From Acrasis kona (lineage: Eukaryota; Heterolobosea; Eutetramitea; Acrasida; Acrasidae): 20,002 nucleotides of DNA. The DNA lies in NCBI GenBank assembly GCA_026419775.2, contig JAOPGA020001251.1, positions 1 to 20,002 of the forward strand, in the 5' to 3' direction. The stretch's first letter is position 1; every line of letters begins with the position of its first letter. The notes under the pieces are model-generated. The model saw only the letters and a list, made by a program, of their open reading frames with translations, had not been told where the DNA came from and searched no databases. This document shows, one piece after another, positions 7,301-19,152 of this stretch. The position numbers and the translations under genes were made by a program.

Positions 7301-10300
7301 CTCTTTTGATTTGATTTCAATTTGTTTGACGTCCAATGCTGACGAATCGTTCAAATCTTGTTGTTCGTCGTCTTGATTGATTGGTGCTTCATTGTCTGGC
7401 GATCCCTTCAATATGTTAATCACTCGATGCAATTGTTGAATCTCTTGTGCAATCTTGTCCACGTCGAAACACAAATTGTTAATGACTACGGATTGTTCGT
7501 TCCTTGACATTTCCAATCCATGAATCTCCGCACCAAGATTCACAATCTCCCTGTTCAAATCATTAATCTCTTGTTGTTTCTCCTTGATGGCCTTCTCCTT
7601 GATGATTTGTAATTCCTTTCGTTGCTTGTGTACATTTTCGTCGTTATTTACGATATCTTGTTTGATATTTTCGTTTTCTGATTTTAACAATTGAATGGTA
7701 TTTTCTAATTGATTTTGTTTTCTCTTTTCATCTCGCAAGTCATTTTGTAACTTGTTGTGACGATCGTGTGCATCGGATAAATCTTTGGATGCTGATTGTA
7801 ATTCGTCCTGTGCGTTGGTTAATTGAGCGTCCAAATTCTTTTGTGATTCTTGCGATTTGATTAAATTTTTATTCAATCGTTCGTAATCTCTTCTGGACGC
7901 ATCGATCACATCTTCTAATCGTTCGCATTGTGATTTGAGATGATCGTTGTGATCCTCTATGCGTTGATTTTCTTGTTTCAAGTGATTGAGGGAGTGATCC
8001 TTGTCCTTGACTTGTTGTACCAGGTGATATATTCTCTGATCGCATTCCTTCAAATCATCTTGCGCTTTGTTGATTTGATTTTCCAATTCGATGCGATCGC
8101 TCTTGAGTTGTTTATTCTTTTGTTTTAATTTATCAACGTCCACATTTTTATTTGTTTTTAATTGTTTCATCTTGTCGATCATTTCCGCAAAGGTTACCTT
8201 TTTTGGTTTCTTTTGCGGTGGAGATGTTGTGGTGGCTGTGTTAAATTTGTCGAAGCGATCGTCGTCATCAATCATTCTCGTGCGATCATAATGCGGCGAA
8301 TCTGGTTCGGCATAATCGGGGTGGTGAGTGGTGGTGGTGATGCGCGTGGTGGTGGTGATGGTTTGTGGTTCTTCGAATTCAACAAAATTGTTTGCGATGA
8401 ATTGTTGTAACGACACGACGTGATTCTCCAACGATAAAATACGATCGCATTGCTTGATCATTTTATCTTGACAAGATCTCTTCAAGTGATCCATTGCCGA
8501 TTCCATCATCTTGATCACATCCATGACGTGACCAGATGTATCTTCGTGTGCATCTTGTTCCCTCTTCAAATTGTCCTTTAGCGAAGAAATGTTCCTGCGT
8601 TGATTGGTTGCATTCTTCTTGTGTTCGTCATTGTCGTTGGTTAATTCTTGAATTTGTTTGCTGAGCGAATCATGATCGTTCAAATGACTCTCCAATTGTC
8701 GTTGTCTTTCTTTGGCCTTGTTGAGCGCGTTCACCACTTGGTTGTGATCTTCCTTGATGATGGCCTTTTCCTTTTCAATGATTTCAATCTCGTCCTTGAG
8801 CGTGTTGATTTCTGCTTGTTGCGATTGGGCGATGGATTTGTTGTTTCTTGAATTGTTTTCCATTTGAGCTGATTTTTGATTCAACTTTTTGATCTTGCGA
8901 TTAAAGTCCGATCGAATCTTGTTGACGTCCTCGTCCTCGTCATTGATCAGATTGGATCTGGATGTGAGTAGTTGATGGTTACCGTGTTCGTCCTCTAGAT
9001 GGGATGGATCGGAATACATGCGATCCAAGTCTTGACTCATGGCCTCCACCAATCGATGGAGATTGTTGATCTTTTGTTTGGCCTGCTCATCTTCATTTTG
9101 TTGTTGATCGTGTATGGCATTCTTGAGTTCGTTGTTCTCCTTCTTTAATTGAATGTTTTGTGCTTGTGCTCTTTGTACTTCTGATTTGGCCTCATCTAGT
9201 TTTTGTTGTTCTTGGTTGTAATCAAAATCTAATTGTCTGTGACGTTTGTCCAAATCACTCAGCGTGACTCGGATCACGTCCATTTTCTCTTGCATTACTT
9301 TATTGTCGTGTTTGTAATCATGCACCTCTTGTTCAAGCCTCTTGATTTGTTCAATTTGACCTCTCAAATCATTTTCATTCTTGTTTTTGATTTTCGTGAC
9401 TCTGTCCTCTTGCTTTGCTTTTGATTGCTCAAGCTCAGATATTGTGTCGCTTAGTCGATCGTTTTCATCTTGCAATCGGTTAACGTTTGAAACCAAATCC
9501 TCAATCTTTTTGCTTTGTTCTTCAATCTTTGCTATTTGATCGCTCAACTTCTTTGTGGTGTTTTGCTTCGCTACATAATTTTCCTTCTCCTTCTCTGCAA
9601 TGTTACTGTTGAGTTGGTCATTGTCATTTTCAAGTTGATCGCGCTCCCGTTGTAGTTCGGATATATTTTGAGTTTGTTTGTTGACTTGTGCGCGGAGACG
9701 TTGATTCTCATTCTCTAATGATTCTATTTCGTCATTAATTTGCTTCTCCACTTGTTGGCTACGGTTCTTTTGTTCTGCAATTGTTCTCTTTGATGCAGCC
9801 AAGTCCTTCTCAAGAACACTCACTTGTTCCTCCAACATCTTTCTTCCTTTGAGCGACATCATCGAACTCATCTTGTTTTTCCTTGATATTCTCAACATAA
9901 TATTCTGCGTCTTGTAATTTATTGTTTAGCCTTCTGTTTGTATCATCCAGCTCTTTTGCTTTGGTCCTGTAATCCGATAAATCAGACTCCAGAAGTTTTA
10001 TTTTCTCCGAACGGTCTCTTTTAAGTTGATCGATCGTGTCCTTATCATATTGAGATTTCGTTTCGTATCCGTCCATTACGCCTTTGATCTGCTTCCTCAA
10101 GTTCTTGATTAGACGCAGATTTCTATTACTAACCTTCGATGGAGAAGTGACGCTTGATAACGACATTAGGCTGTTTGAGCTTGACGATCTTGTCATTTCA
10201 GGAGGGTTTAAGCTATTCTTGACCTCTGTCAACAAATCTTCCAAGTCGAGTAATTCAGAGTTGATAGATTCTGCTTCCGCATTCATTTTGTCCGTTTCGT

Positions 10301-11543
10301 TTTCTAGCTCACTAGCATTCATTTCCAACTTGTAAATTGTTGACTTCATGTCGGAAATCTCTTTTGTTTGCGATTGAACAACTGATGATTGAGGTTCTAA
10401 CCGATCGACTCTATCTTGAAGACCTTCGTTTCTTCTTTGAACCTCCATGCAAGTACTTCTAATTTGTTGATTCTCGGCTGTAAGCTTAGCTTTTAAATCT
10501 TTTAATTGGTCGACTTCAGCTTGTTGTTCCGATAACGTTTTTTGTAACTCTTCAACATGATGTTTCAAATTTTCCATGTCATTTTGGCGCTTCTTATCAC
10601 TCGGCTTCTTTTCTTCAGCTTGCCTCTGATAGTTTGAAAACACAATCTTGTCTTCCTCAATTTGGCGTCGTAGAGAATCATTGTCCAGTTCCAACTGACA
10701 GATCTGTCTTTGAAAGTTTGCTGTTTCGTTGGATTGTTTGAGCTTTAACTGACGTAGTTCCTTATCTATAGCTCTCTTTTCATCGTACTGTTTGTCGCGA
10801 TCTTCTTTCATTTGATCCAATTCATCTCTCAAATCTTGAATCTCTTCCACTGGTCTAGCCCTTGGTCCAGATTTTAATTTTCTAATCTCCTCGTCGCGCT
10901 TCTCTACATCAGACTTGAGTTTTGATATTACCGCTTCATTAGAATCAAGTAGGTTGCTCCAATCTTCACGCTCCTTATCAATTTTATCCAACCGACGGCG
11001 AACTTCGTCATACTTTTCTTTCTGGTTCTGGACTTGGTCCTCAAGTTTCGCATTTTCTCCCTCAAGATCTACAATTTGTTTTTGTAGCTCTCCTTCTCTT
11101 TTTTTAACCTTTTCATATGACTGAAGGCCCTTAACTTTAAGACTGTCAAGGTCATTTTCTTCCAACGATGAGCGTAATGAATCGTTTTCTTTTTGGAGAA
11201 CTTGCGCTCTACCCTTCATCTCAGCCAATTCGTTGCGCAACTGTATCTTTGATAGTTCTATAATCTCAATGAGCCTTTTCGACTCATCTTGATGGCCCTC
11301 AAAAACACCCTTCTTTGGTAAATCGGGCTGCTTTTCTACCTGCTTTTTTAAAAGTGCATTTTCCTACAATATTATTGCCATTGCTCTTCAAATTAAATTT
11401 ACCGCCTGAGCTGTAAGCAGTTCGCAGGTTATCTGATTATTTATTTGCTCCAACTCTTCATTTCTTATCACTAGATCACTCACCGTCATAATAGACTTTG
11501 GAAGAGGCTTCTCCACGTACTCTGAAGATACCACTCTGTCCAT
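4373..11543 (-). CDS. Giant coiled-coil protein (~2,376 aa), one intron, one frame change
   Basis: Exon 1 is 11543-11403 (MDRVVSSEYV..., 47 codons). The intron at 11364-11402 is 39 nt (GTAAAT ... TTGTAG). Exon 2 runs 11363-4373 and ends in TAG, with a TCTATTAAATTG context at the stop. The protein is almost entirely Glu/Lys/Gln/Asn/Asp/Leu-rich heptads, like golgins, NuMA-type or centrosomal scaffolds. No motor, P-loop or calponin-homology domain is seen. The coil is broken by a Ser-rich loop at about 10150-10210, a Thr/Pro-rich and acidic linker with a KKPKKVTF basic patch at about 8200-8390, and a SSPSSPSSP linker at about 5100-5140. The tail of about 150 residues is polar and ends in a basic patch (KRPRRKPNARASIKL). 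One extra base of phase appears between 9810 and 9898: the upstream frame stops at 9810 and the downstream frame opens by 9898. The total coding length is off by exactly one base. Role unknown; a structural scaffold is the likeliest inference. Confidence 0.8.
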
Positions 11544-11634
11544 AATGACTAAATGATGACTGGTTGAGTGTGAATCTGTAATAACAAAAAAGGAAACAAC
11601 ATGTTACACCGGTAATCAAATACAAGCAATAATT
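11544..11634 (-). promoter_or_regulatory. Compact upstream region of the coiled-coil gene
   Basis: Only 91 bp separate the stop of the NERD1-like gene from the ATG of the coiled-coil gene, both on the minus strand. This stretch must hold the 3' end of one gene and the promoter of the next. It is AT-rich, with no clear TATA box recognised. Confidence 0.4.
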
Positions 11635-11639
11635 TTATT
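11634..11639 (-). terminator. AATAAA overlapping the stop of the NERD1-like gene
   Basis: The last codons read CAA TAA A, so AATAAA contains the stop codon. It is followed by ATTATTG. Confidence 0.55.
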
Positions 11640-13747
11640 GAATATGAACCTGGCTCTTCTTTACAAAATAAGGATCCTTCAAATCAATAAACGTCGACAA
11701 GTACATGACGCCAATCACAATCACCAACATGACCACCATAAAACTCAACATGCTGACTCCCGTGTGCGTGCGCGTGACGTAGCCATAAACACCATGTTTG
11801 GTGAGCACCAACACATCTGCAACACCATCATCGTCCAAATCATGAATGATGAGAGGAGCGAGTGCGGGACTAGCAAGCGCCACCGCTTGTTGAATATTTC
11901 CATGAGTATCCAGAATAGTCATGTACTTGTTGCCAACTGCAACGATGAACTCATCCACTCGATCGCGCAATCGAAAGGGAACAATCTCCGTAAAATAACC
12001 ATCGCTGACCTGTGTCTCCAATTCCTTATCGTATGAACTGGGCGTCATGGTCTGCCATATGGTTCTGAAGCGGTGATTGGTGTTGCTGTATCCAATGCTC
12101 GTCACCAAACCACTGCTCACCAAAAACACAGCATCTCTTCTCTTTTCGTCTCTATTGATAACATTGGAGCATGCACTTGCATCAGAGTCATCATTCTCTA
12201 CATTGACGGTTGCATCGGATTGAATCAAATCAAGAGAGAATTGCGTGAGGGATGTAGCGAAGGATTGAGCCCTACAGATTTGTGCAGTGAAGAGCGAATT
12301 TTGTGCATTCTTGGAAGTGGCCTCCGTTCCGCTCTGTATGCGTGCTGTACATGAAGATGCAGAAATTGAATCCAAAACACCATCGTGATTAATATCCGAA
12401 TAGATTACGTCGTGTAATAGTGGAGTGATTTCCGTGATCATGCGACCCGTGTAGAGATGAATGATTTCGAGACCAGTAGATGTGTGACAAGCCAATACGT
12501 TGGGCGGTAGTTGTTGTTCCTTTTCGCTCAATGACTATAAATGTTGACACGACGATTGCAATGGAAATGATTTACCTTCTTCTTTTGAGATGGTTTTAGT
12601 TTATCTGCCATTTGACCATACTCTACTTGTGCCTTGCTATTGACGAGGCGTTTTTGTGAACCAATTGCACCGCTGTTTCCTCTCTCGTGGTGAGGAGTTT
12701 GAGGGAAGAAGTGATCAGGTACAATTATGGCATCGTGAGCATGTCGGAATTGATGGGGTAGATGATATCTTTGTATACGTTTCTAAATGTGTTGATGATG
12801 TGTGAAATTAAATGTAACGCGCACCTTATAGGTTCTCCAATGAACTTCTCCAATGTGTTGAATGTGACCAGAATCAGTTTTATGATTGTGTTGGGGAGTG
12901 AGCTTCTAATCAGTGTTAACACGTAGAGCATGTGAGCACTTACTTGTTTTTCATCTCTGTACTGAAAGTCTTTTGCTTCGTGTTTCCAACGGAATGTACC
13001 GGTACTGGCATCCAGTGCGAAATAAGAGTAGTGGGTTTTAGCTTCCATGCCTGATGGTTCACTATCAGATTGAAGTGTGCGAAGTGCTATGGTGACGATT
13101 CCAACATCTGTTTGGTAAATCTTCCAGGGAAGAATGTTCACAACGGTTTCACTAGATTATTTAGTAATCAATCAATGTTGGATTACTTACAAAGGACTTC
13201 CAAAGTGCTTTTCGTTTTCCTCTACGGACAATGTCATCTCCCATATAATGTTTAACTCATGGTCAAAGCATAATACTCTCCAATTCGATAAAACAACAAC
13301 AATGCGTTGTGTTCTTGGCTTTAAATCTGTGAACGTATGTTGGTATGTGTACCCCACACCAAGACCAACGACGTGATGGTGAAGCACCTGGTTATCTGTC
13401 CTCTTTTCATTCAAGTTGAACGATAGCTTTCTTGTTAAATCGAAAATGTAATAATTATCACGTACAACGTCATCTAATGGCGAAAATTTTTGATCTTGTG
13501 GGGCATTTAGATTCACTATCTTTAAGAATCCATCGCCACTTGCAATTACCAAACTCTTCTTTCCTGTTCCAGTTAAATCCGTTATTATTGGTTTTGGTGG
13601 TGTATTAGAAGAATCTTTTCTATCGTATGGCTGTTGAAATTGCTTGAATAAAAACCATTTTTCAAATTCCACACCACCCTCTTGTTTTAAAGTAAAAATT
13701 ATTAAAAAAGCTGCAACAACAAACACAGCCACATCCCTTCTCCTCAT
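11635..13747 (-). CDS. NERD1: NERD1-like FG-GAP repeat membrane protein, five exons
   Basis: Exons are 13747-13191, 13151-12944, 12905-12825, 12782-12576 and 12534-11635. Introns are 39, 38, 42 and 41 nt, all GT...TAG and all joining in frame, giving 650 residues. The order of motifs matches, from memory, the Arabidopsis FG-GAP protein At3g51050 (NERD1, about 700 aa). It opens with MRRRDVAVFVVAAF, an N-terminal membrane anchor at about residues 5-20. Next come PPKPIITDLTGTGKKSLVIA and a VLCFDHELNIIWE strand, then LPPNVLACHTSTGLEIIHLY. A DINHDGVLD calcium-loop-like FG-GAP motif follows at about 395, and a DLDDDGVADVLVLTKHGVYG motif at about 582-601. A C-terminal membrane segment lies at about 613-634 with a short tail. 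Plant NERD1 is a Golgi-associated protein linked to secretion and cell-wall deposition; the same role here is only inferred. The ATG at 13747 was chosen because it matches the plant N terminus. An in-frame ATG at 13795 would overlap the divergent GTF3C1 gene. Confidence 0.9.
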
Positions 13748-13784
13748 TGTAAGACCAAATGTTTGTTTGTATTGTAACCGACGA
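13748..13784. promoter_or_regulatory. 37-bp divergent (bidirectional) promoter interval
   Basis: Only 37 bp lie between the ATG of the NERD1-like gene (minus, 13747) and the ATG of the GTF3C1 homologue (plus, 13785). The interval is T/G-rich on the plus strand, with no obvious TATA box. Both 5' UTRs and core promoter elements must be tiny or overlap the opposite gene. Confidence 0.6.
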
Positions 13785-16700
13785 ATGGAGGACATAATCA
13801 CCACCTGTATTAAGGAGATTGCACTCGAGGGATTATATGGGTGCACTCCAAACCAATTGTACAAACATTTAACAAAACTACACAACATTAATTTGGATGA
13901 CCCCGTAAAAAAGAAGGTGTTCATTACACTTTGCAGCTTGGATGACGAGCTCACGTTTTATAAAGTGATGCCAGATCGAAAACTTCAAAAAAAAGAAATT
14001 AAAACTAAAACTGCTAAACAAGCCGACGAGGTAGACTTCGCATGTTAATTTGAATTGACCTTTAAAAGAGTTGGAGGTACACTTTAAATGGCTTTCTTGT
14101 TTATGCGGATGAATCCAACAACAACAACGAATTACTTGAGAAGATGAGGCAGAAAACCGTACCAACCGAAGAGGATTTTCAAAATGAAGATCTTCTAATG
14201 GTAGCATCAACAACGGTTAGACACGATGTCCTTAATTGCGAGAAGGGTGACACACCTTTATCCGACATACAATATTGCATCCTAGAACTAATAGGTTAGT
14301 ATTCAATTCATTTTATGCATAACATTTATAGCTAGACAGAGATGGGATGGACTTTTTCAATCCAGAATGTCAAGGTTAATTCCCATAGACCCAAAGAGTG
14401 TCCTATATCATCTGCTTCGCCTAACTTCATACAACTACATACAGAGACGAAATTGTTATGATCCTGATTTGAAAGTGCCATCGAACATTTGTCACCTTAC
14501 AAGGTATTCGCCAGATAAAGAACAAGCACAGGACAAGAGATATGCGGAACAAACTGATGATCAAAAAGAGGAGGAAGAATCATACAGAAAGTATTCTGTT
14601 CTTAAGAGTACAATAGTAGATCGTGTTGTTGACATGTTAAAGACGTCGAAGAATAGCACATTAATCGAACTTGAGGTGAGGAGGTCGTTAGTGTCTGGAA
14701 AGAGAGCCAAACACCATTGGGAACGCCTTAGACTCATTTTATTAAATAGTGGCAAGGTAATCATTCGTGTTGTTTTAATTTATTCATGTTGTAGGTCGAG
14801 TGTTGCCATGTACAAAAAGGAGATAAAAATGTAAGGTGCTTCCGACTCGTCGACCAGGACACCATCACACAACAAAGAGTAGAGGTGAAACAAACACAAG
14901 GCGCAGAGATTATCACGCCACTACCACTTCAAGTAAGTAATCGTTTCAAAGTGGTCATTAATCATGATAGATTTTGGAATTGATCCAAAAACAAGAAAGC
15001 AAAGGCATAACACACTTGGAAATATTCACACACTTCCAGATGGATCCAAAATATTCACAAGCCGTGTGTGATCCGCTCATCAAAGAATACAACATTTCTT
15101 CCAAAGCAGAAAGAGAGGCCAAAATCACGACCTATCGCTTCACTTCCACAGCACCAAACATTCCAGACGTTAACGAAAGAATTACAAACGACGAACCCAC
15201 AATCAACGCCACCGTTGATAATCGTGATGACGACAACAATAACGATCAACAATTGGAAGTGGTCCCCGAACAATCCCAACAAATCGAACAAGACGAACAA
15301 GAAGAACCCATCACTCCAATCGTACCCGCCACTCCGGCACCTCCCACACATTTCGAAACGACACCAAAGGACAAATCCATGACAAAGAGAAGCGGCAGCG
15401 ATTCGATATCAAGATCCAAAGTGGTCACCAACGTGATGGCAGAACGTCTCAAGGTAGTATACCAAGTCATGGACGAGAATGGAGGCGTGTGCTCTCGAAT
15501 GGACGTGAGAAGACAAATTGCAAACATTGAGGGCAACAACAAACAAGTGGAAAACAAAACCATCGCCAGGCTATGCGACTACATGGACAAGGAAGGTATT
15601 GCCAAGAAGATTTACGTGACCGTTCCACAACTCTTCAACACCATGCACAAGGAGTACATGTTGATGATTAGACCAGAGTTGAGAGCAGATTCTCCACAGG
15701 TCAAGGATTTCATCACCAGATTAAAGGATGGAAGCATGACCTTGAGAGTGGTCAAACCACAACAGGTGAATTCGGTGGAATTGGATGTGATGGATTTGGA
15801 TCACATCGAGCCCATCGAAAAGTTAGTGAGACCTGATTCATCAATCTTGAAGCAAAATCGATGCATTGCCGTCTACAATCAAATCAAGAATGGATACGCG
15901 AATGCAAGCATGTTGAGAGTTAAAATCTTTTATCAATTCCTGTGGGTCATGTCCACCAAGGATTTAAAAGATGGCATCGAATTGGAACATGACCAACAGG
16001 CACCAGTGGTGCGCGTATCGGACATTCACTTGTCGTTACCGATAGCAGCCTTTTTGAAAGTGATTGGATGCATTGCCACTTTGAATTGGGATCAATACAT
16101 TAGCGCAGATGGCGAATTCAAATCGATCGATCAACTCATGAACACGCCCATGCAAAATGCACCGCCATTGCTCAAGGAGATTTTTGTGCCCGACGTAGCT
16201 GCCAAATCAGCGGTGGTGAGTCGATTCCAAATGTTGTTGAAACGATTGAATAATCTACACTTGATCAATGTGGAGAAGGCAGAGGGCGATCAGATCGTTT
16301 CCTTTCAGCTCAAAGTAAACGTAGTGTTCAGGAACAAGACTTTTACGTTGAAGAATCTTCAAAACGTTGCAACGTTCTGGAGAGAAATGGAGAATGCAAA
16401 GACGAGCAAGGCAACAGACGATGAATCGGTGGCCATCAAGAAGGCAGAATGGAGCGAAATACGTTACTACACATTACCACAAATACGCATCCTGGAAGAA
16501 TTCTATCAAAAGAATCCAAATCCAAGTGCGCTAGAGTGCCAGGCCATCAGATTTGATACCAAAGTAGCATACGAGAATATAGTACTGTACTACTTCCGTC
16601 ATCGTGACAAAATCCTTCGACAAAAAATAACTGGCGATATTCTACAAAACAAGTTGGTGACTGCTGGCAGAGGAAGAAAGAAAAAGAAAAAGACAAACAA

Positions 16701-19152
16701 CAACAATGATAACTTTATCGAATATCAATCGGATGATAACATTGATGATGATCTGGACGATCATGATGGAAATAATGATGACCATCGACAAGAACAAAGG
16801 AGAGCATCCAAAAAAAAGAATGCTAGGCCAGGTACCATCAAAAGGAAATCGAATCGATCGAGAGCGGTCACCAAGAAGAAGAAGGCAGCAGCGCCCAAAA
16901 AGAAAAAGAAGCAACAAGAGCAACGCGACAAGACAAAACCACGCAAAAAGTTGGTATGGACCACCGAAGAGGATCATAAATTATTATACTTGGTGAGTCA
17001 ACAACGACAATTGGATCCCATCACCAAGAAGATGATACCCAAACCGTTCAATTGGGATGCCATGAAGGAAGAATTAAAGAAACCAGCTCAATCCATACGT
17101 CATCGCTACAATAACGTATTGAGAAAGAATGCCACCTTTGCAAAAGCCATCGAAGTGGTCATCGCTGCTAGACAATTCCTGGGTCAACAAAATGATTCGT
17201 CCCACAACACTATTTCGTTCTGGGCACCTCAACGCAACATCAAATTACCCAGGGCATTGGAACAATTGAATCAATACTATGAAATGATGAGAATGAAATG
17301 CACTGCCAACGATCAATCCATCATTGCATCCATCGCTGCTAGCAATGAATCCACGCTGAGAGAATCTGCTCTCATGGACATTTTCAAAATCATTTTATTG
17401 ACCCCAGAGGAACAATACAGTGCGCAAGCAGCCTATCGATTGTTCATACAGTACAATAGGGAAGAAATTGATGCTGCCTTTCAAAAGCTAAGAATGTTGA
17501 ACGTGATATCCAAATCACACGATAAGGGACTAAGGATGAGAGGATTCAAAATCAATCGCAAATTCTCTCATACTTGTGAATTAACTTACTTTCCGACCAC
17601 CACCATGTCCGATGCCAATACGTTCTACAAGAAGGTAATGGATGCCAATCTTCGTCAACAACGTGGCGTTCCACAGGAAGAAATGCAGCCCATGAAAAAG
17701 TTAATGCATGGTCAATACGAAATGATATTCAATCAAATATGTAGTGCTGGCGAAGTGGCTGCGGTCATGTGCATGTTGACGAATGACGAAATTCGTTTGA
17801 ATCCTCTCGTAGAGAATGTGATTGTGAATCAAGATAAAACATCGAATGCCAATTATAAAAAGACTGGAGTGGCTGCTCATTTGACCAGAGATGATGAGGA
17901 GCGTGATGATGATGACGATGATGATGACGTGCATCAAGCAAGTGAAGATTTCGTGACTGGAGAGAAGAGAAGTCATAACAGAGTGATCCTCAAGAATCAC
18001 ATGATGTTAGCACACTTTGATATCGTGATTGAAAAGGCATATGATGACGGCGTCGATGGTCATTCTAGTGTCGTCGTTGACGATCATGCTGTGCAATATA
18101 ACAACGCATCACATGTTGAGTATGATATTCATGGTGGCGATGATGATGATCGTGGCGATGAGTATGAACGTGCTCATAAAAAGTGTAGATTAAACATTGA
18201 TGATTGTAATGTATCACAGTACATTATATCACTCGATCACTCGGTGTTGAGTACTGTGGTTGGTTACATGATGAGCACTGGCAGTACGCCAGAATCCATT
18301 AATGCGCTCATTCATCTTTTTGATGAAATTGATGACTGTGGTGAACAAGGTTATTTGGCCAATCAAAGCACCTCCCACTCATGTCTTGACTTGTTGATTC
18401 AATTCAATCTTGTTGTTGCCGTAATGGATTTTAACAACGTTCGTTATTTGATCAAAACAAAAGCAGGTCCATTCTTGATGACGCCTTATCGCATCGATAT
18501 CAAGCAATCTGCTATTGATATCGAGGATCAAGTCGATTCCAGTGCTGTGAATACCGATAGCAACATTGTTGATACAAACAGTGCCGTAGACAATGATGCA
18601 AACAATGATGCAAATAGTGCTGTAAACAATGACAAACGCAATGATGAAGGTAATGATGAAACTAATCATCAAGATGATCATCATGAAAAAAACAATGATG
18701 ATGACGATGGGTGTGAAGTCATATTCATGAATCAGGATAAGGGCCGTGGAACCATTTATGATGAGGATGGTAAACTACCGAGCGATCATCCTGATAACGT
18801 GGCAAGGAAATTGGTGGTGAATCCATTTGTAATGTTGAACGGAGACGTGAATAGAAAATTGTTGAATGGACTGAGACAGAGCATGATTGAAAAGTTGTTC
18901 TTGAATCCAGGATTGACAAAGATGGGTGTGTTTAAGCAGTTCCCAGTGATACACAGTAGTGCTGTAGAACGTGTGTTGGATGCCATGTTGATTGAGGGAT
19001 TGGTGTATACGAAGATGGTGGAGATTACTAGCCAGGCTGAGAATAGGAAAAGAAATCCATTGTTTATGGATCAAGATGATGAGGATGATATTATTGGATT
19101 TGAGACGTGTTATTATGCATCCATTAGCTCAATCATTCGTTGTGAATTGTGA
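13785..19152 (+). CDS. GTF3C1: TFIIIC largest subunit (GTF3C1/Tfc3 homologue), five exons
   Basis: Exons are 13785-14030, 14069-14294, 14332-14756, 14795-14932 and 14971-19152; introns are 38, 37, 38 and 38 nt and all keep the frame, giving 1,738 residues ending in TGA. GTF3C1 is the TFIIIC subunit that binds the B box of tRNA promoters and helps recruit Pol III. Seen here: an N-terminal winged helix (MEDIITTCIKEIALEGLYG); the B-block region with GLFQSRMSRLIPIDPKSVLY at about 163-182; further winged helices at about 243-305, 347-390 and 495-565. A strongly basic, Lys-rich nuclear-localisation stretch lies at about 909-1000. A SANT/Myb-like module follows at about 1000-1065 (KLVWTTEEDHKLLYL ... 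SIRHRYNNVLRKN), as in plant and animal GTF3C1 tails. An acidic Asp tract lies at about 1321-1333, an Asn/Asp-rich low-complexity stretch at about 1535-1595, and a last helical domain at about 1640-1696 (SMIEKLFLNPGLTKMGVF). The ATG at 13785 is the first in the frame consistent with the family start. Confidence 0.9.

Noticed and set aside
4664-9424. Many plus-strand open frames of 60-110 codons opposite the coiled-coil gene
   Set aside because: They are Leu/Ile/Phe/Val-rich shadows of Gln/Lys/Glu/Asn-rich coiled-coil codons, as expected for antisense of such sequence.
4373-11543. Myosin heavy chain or kinesin tail
   Set aside because: The N-terminal exon starts almost directly with coil, there is no motor domain or P-loop, and the next gene begins 92 bp upstream.
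13748-13795. Upstream in-frame ATG for the NERD1-like protein at 13795
   Set aside because: It would overlap the GTF3C1 coding start on the other strand, and the 13747 start matches the plant N terminus.
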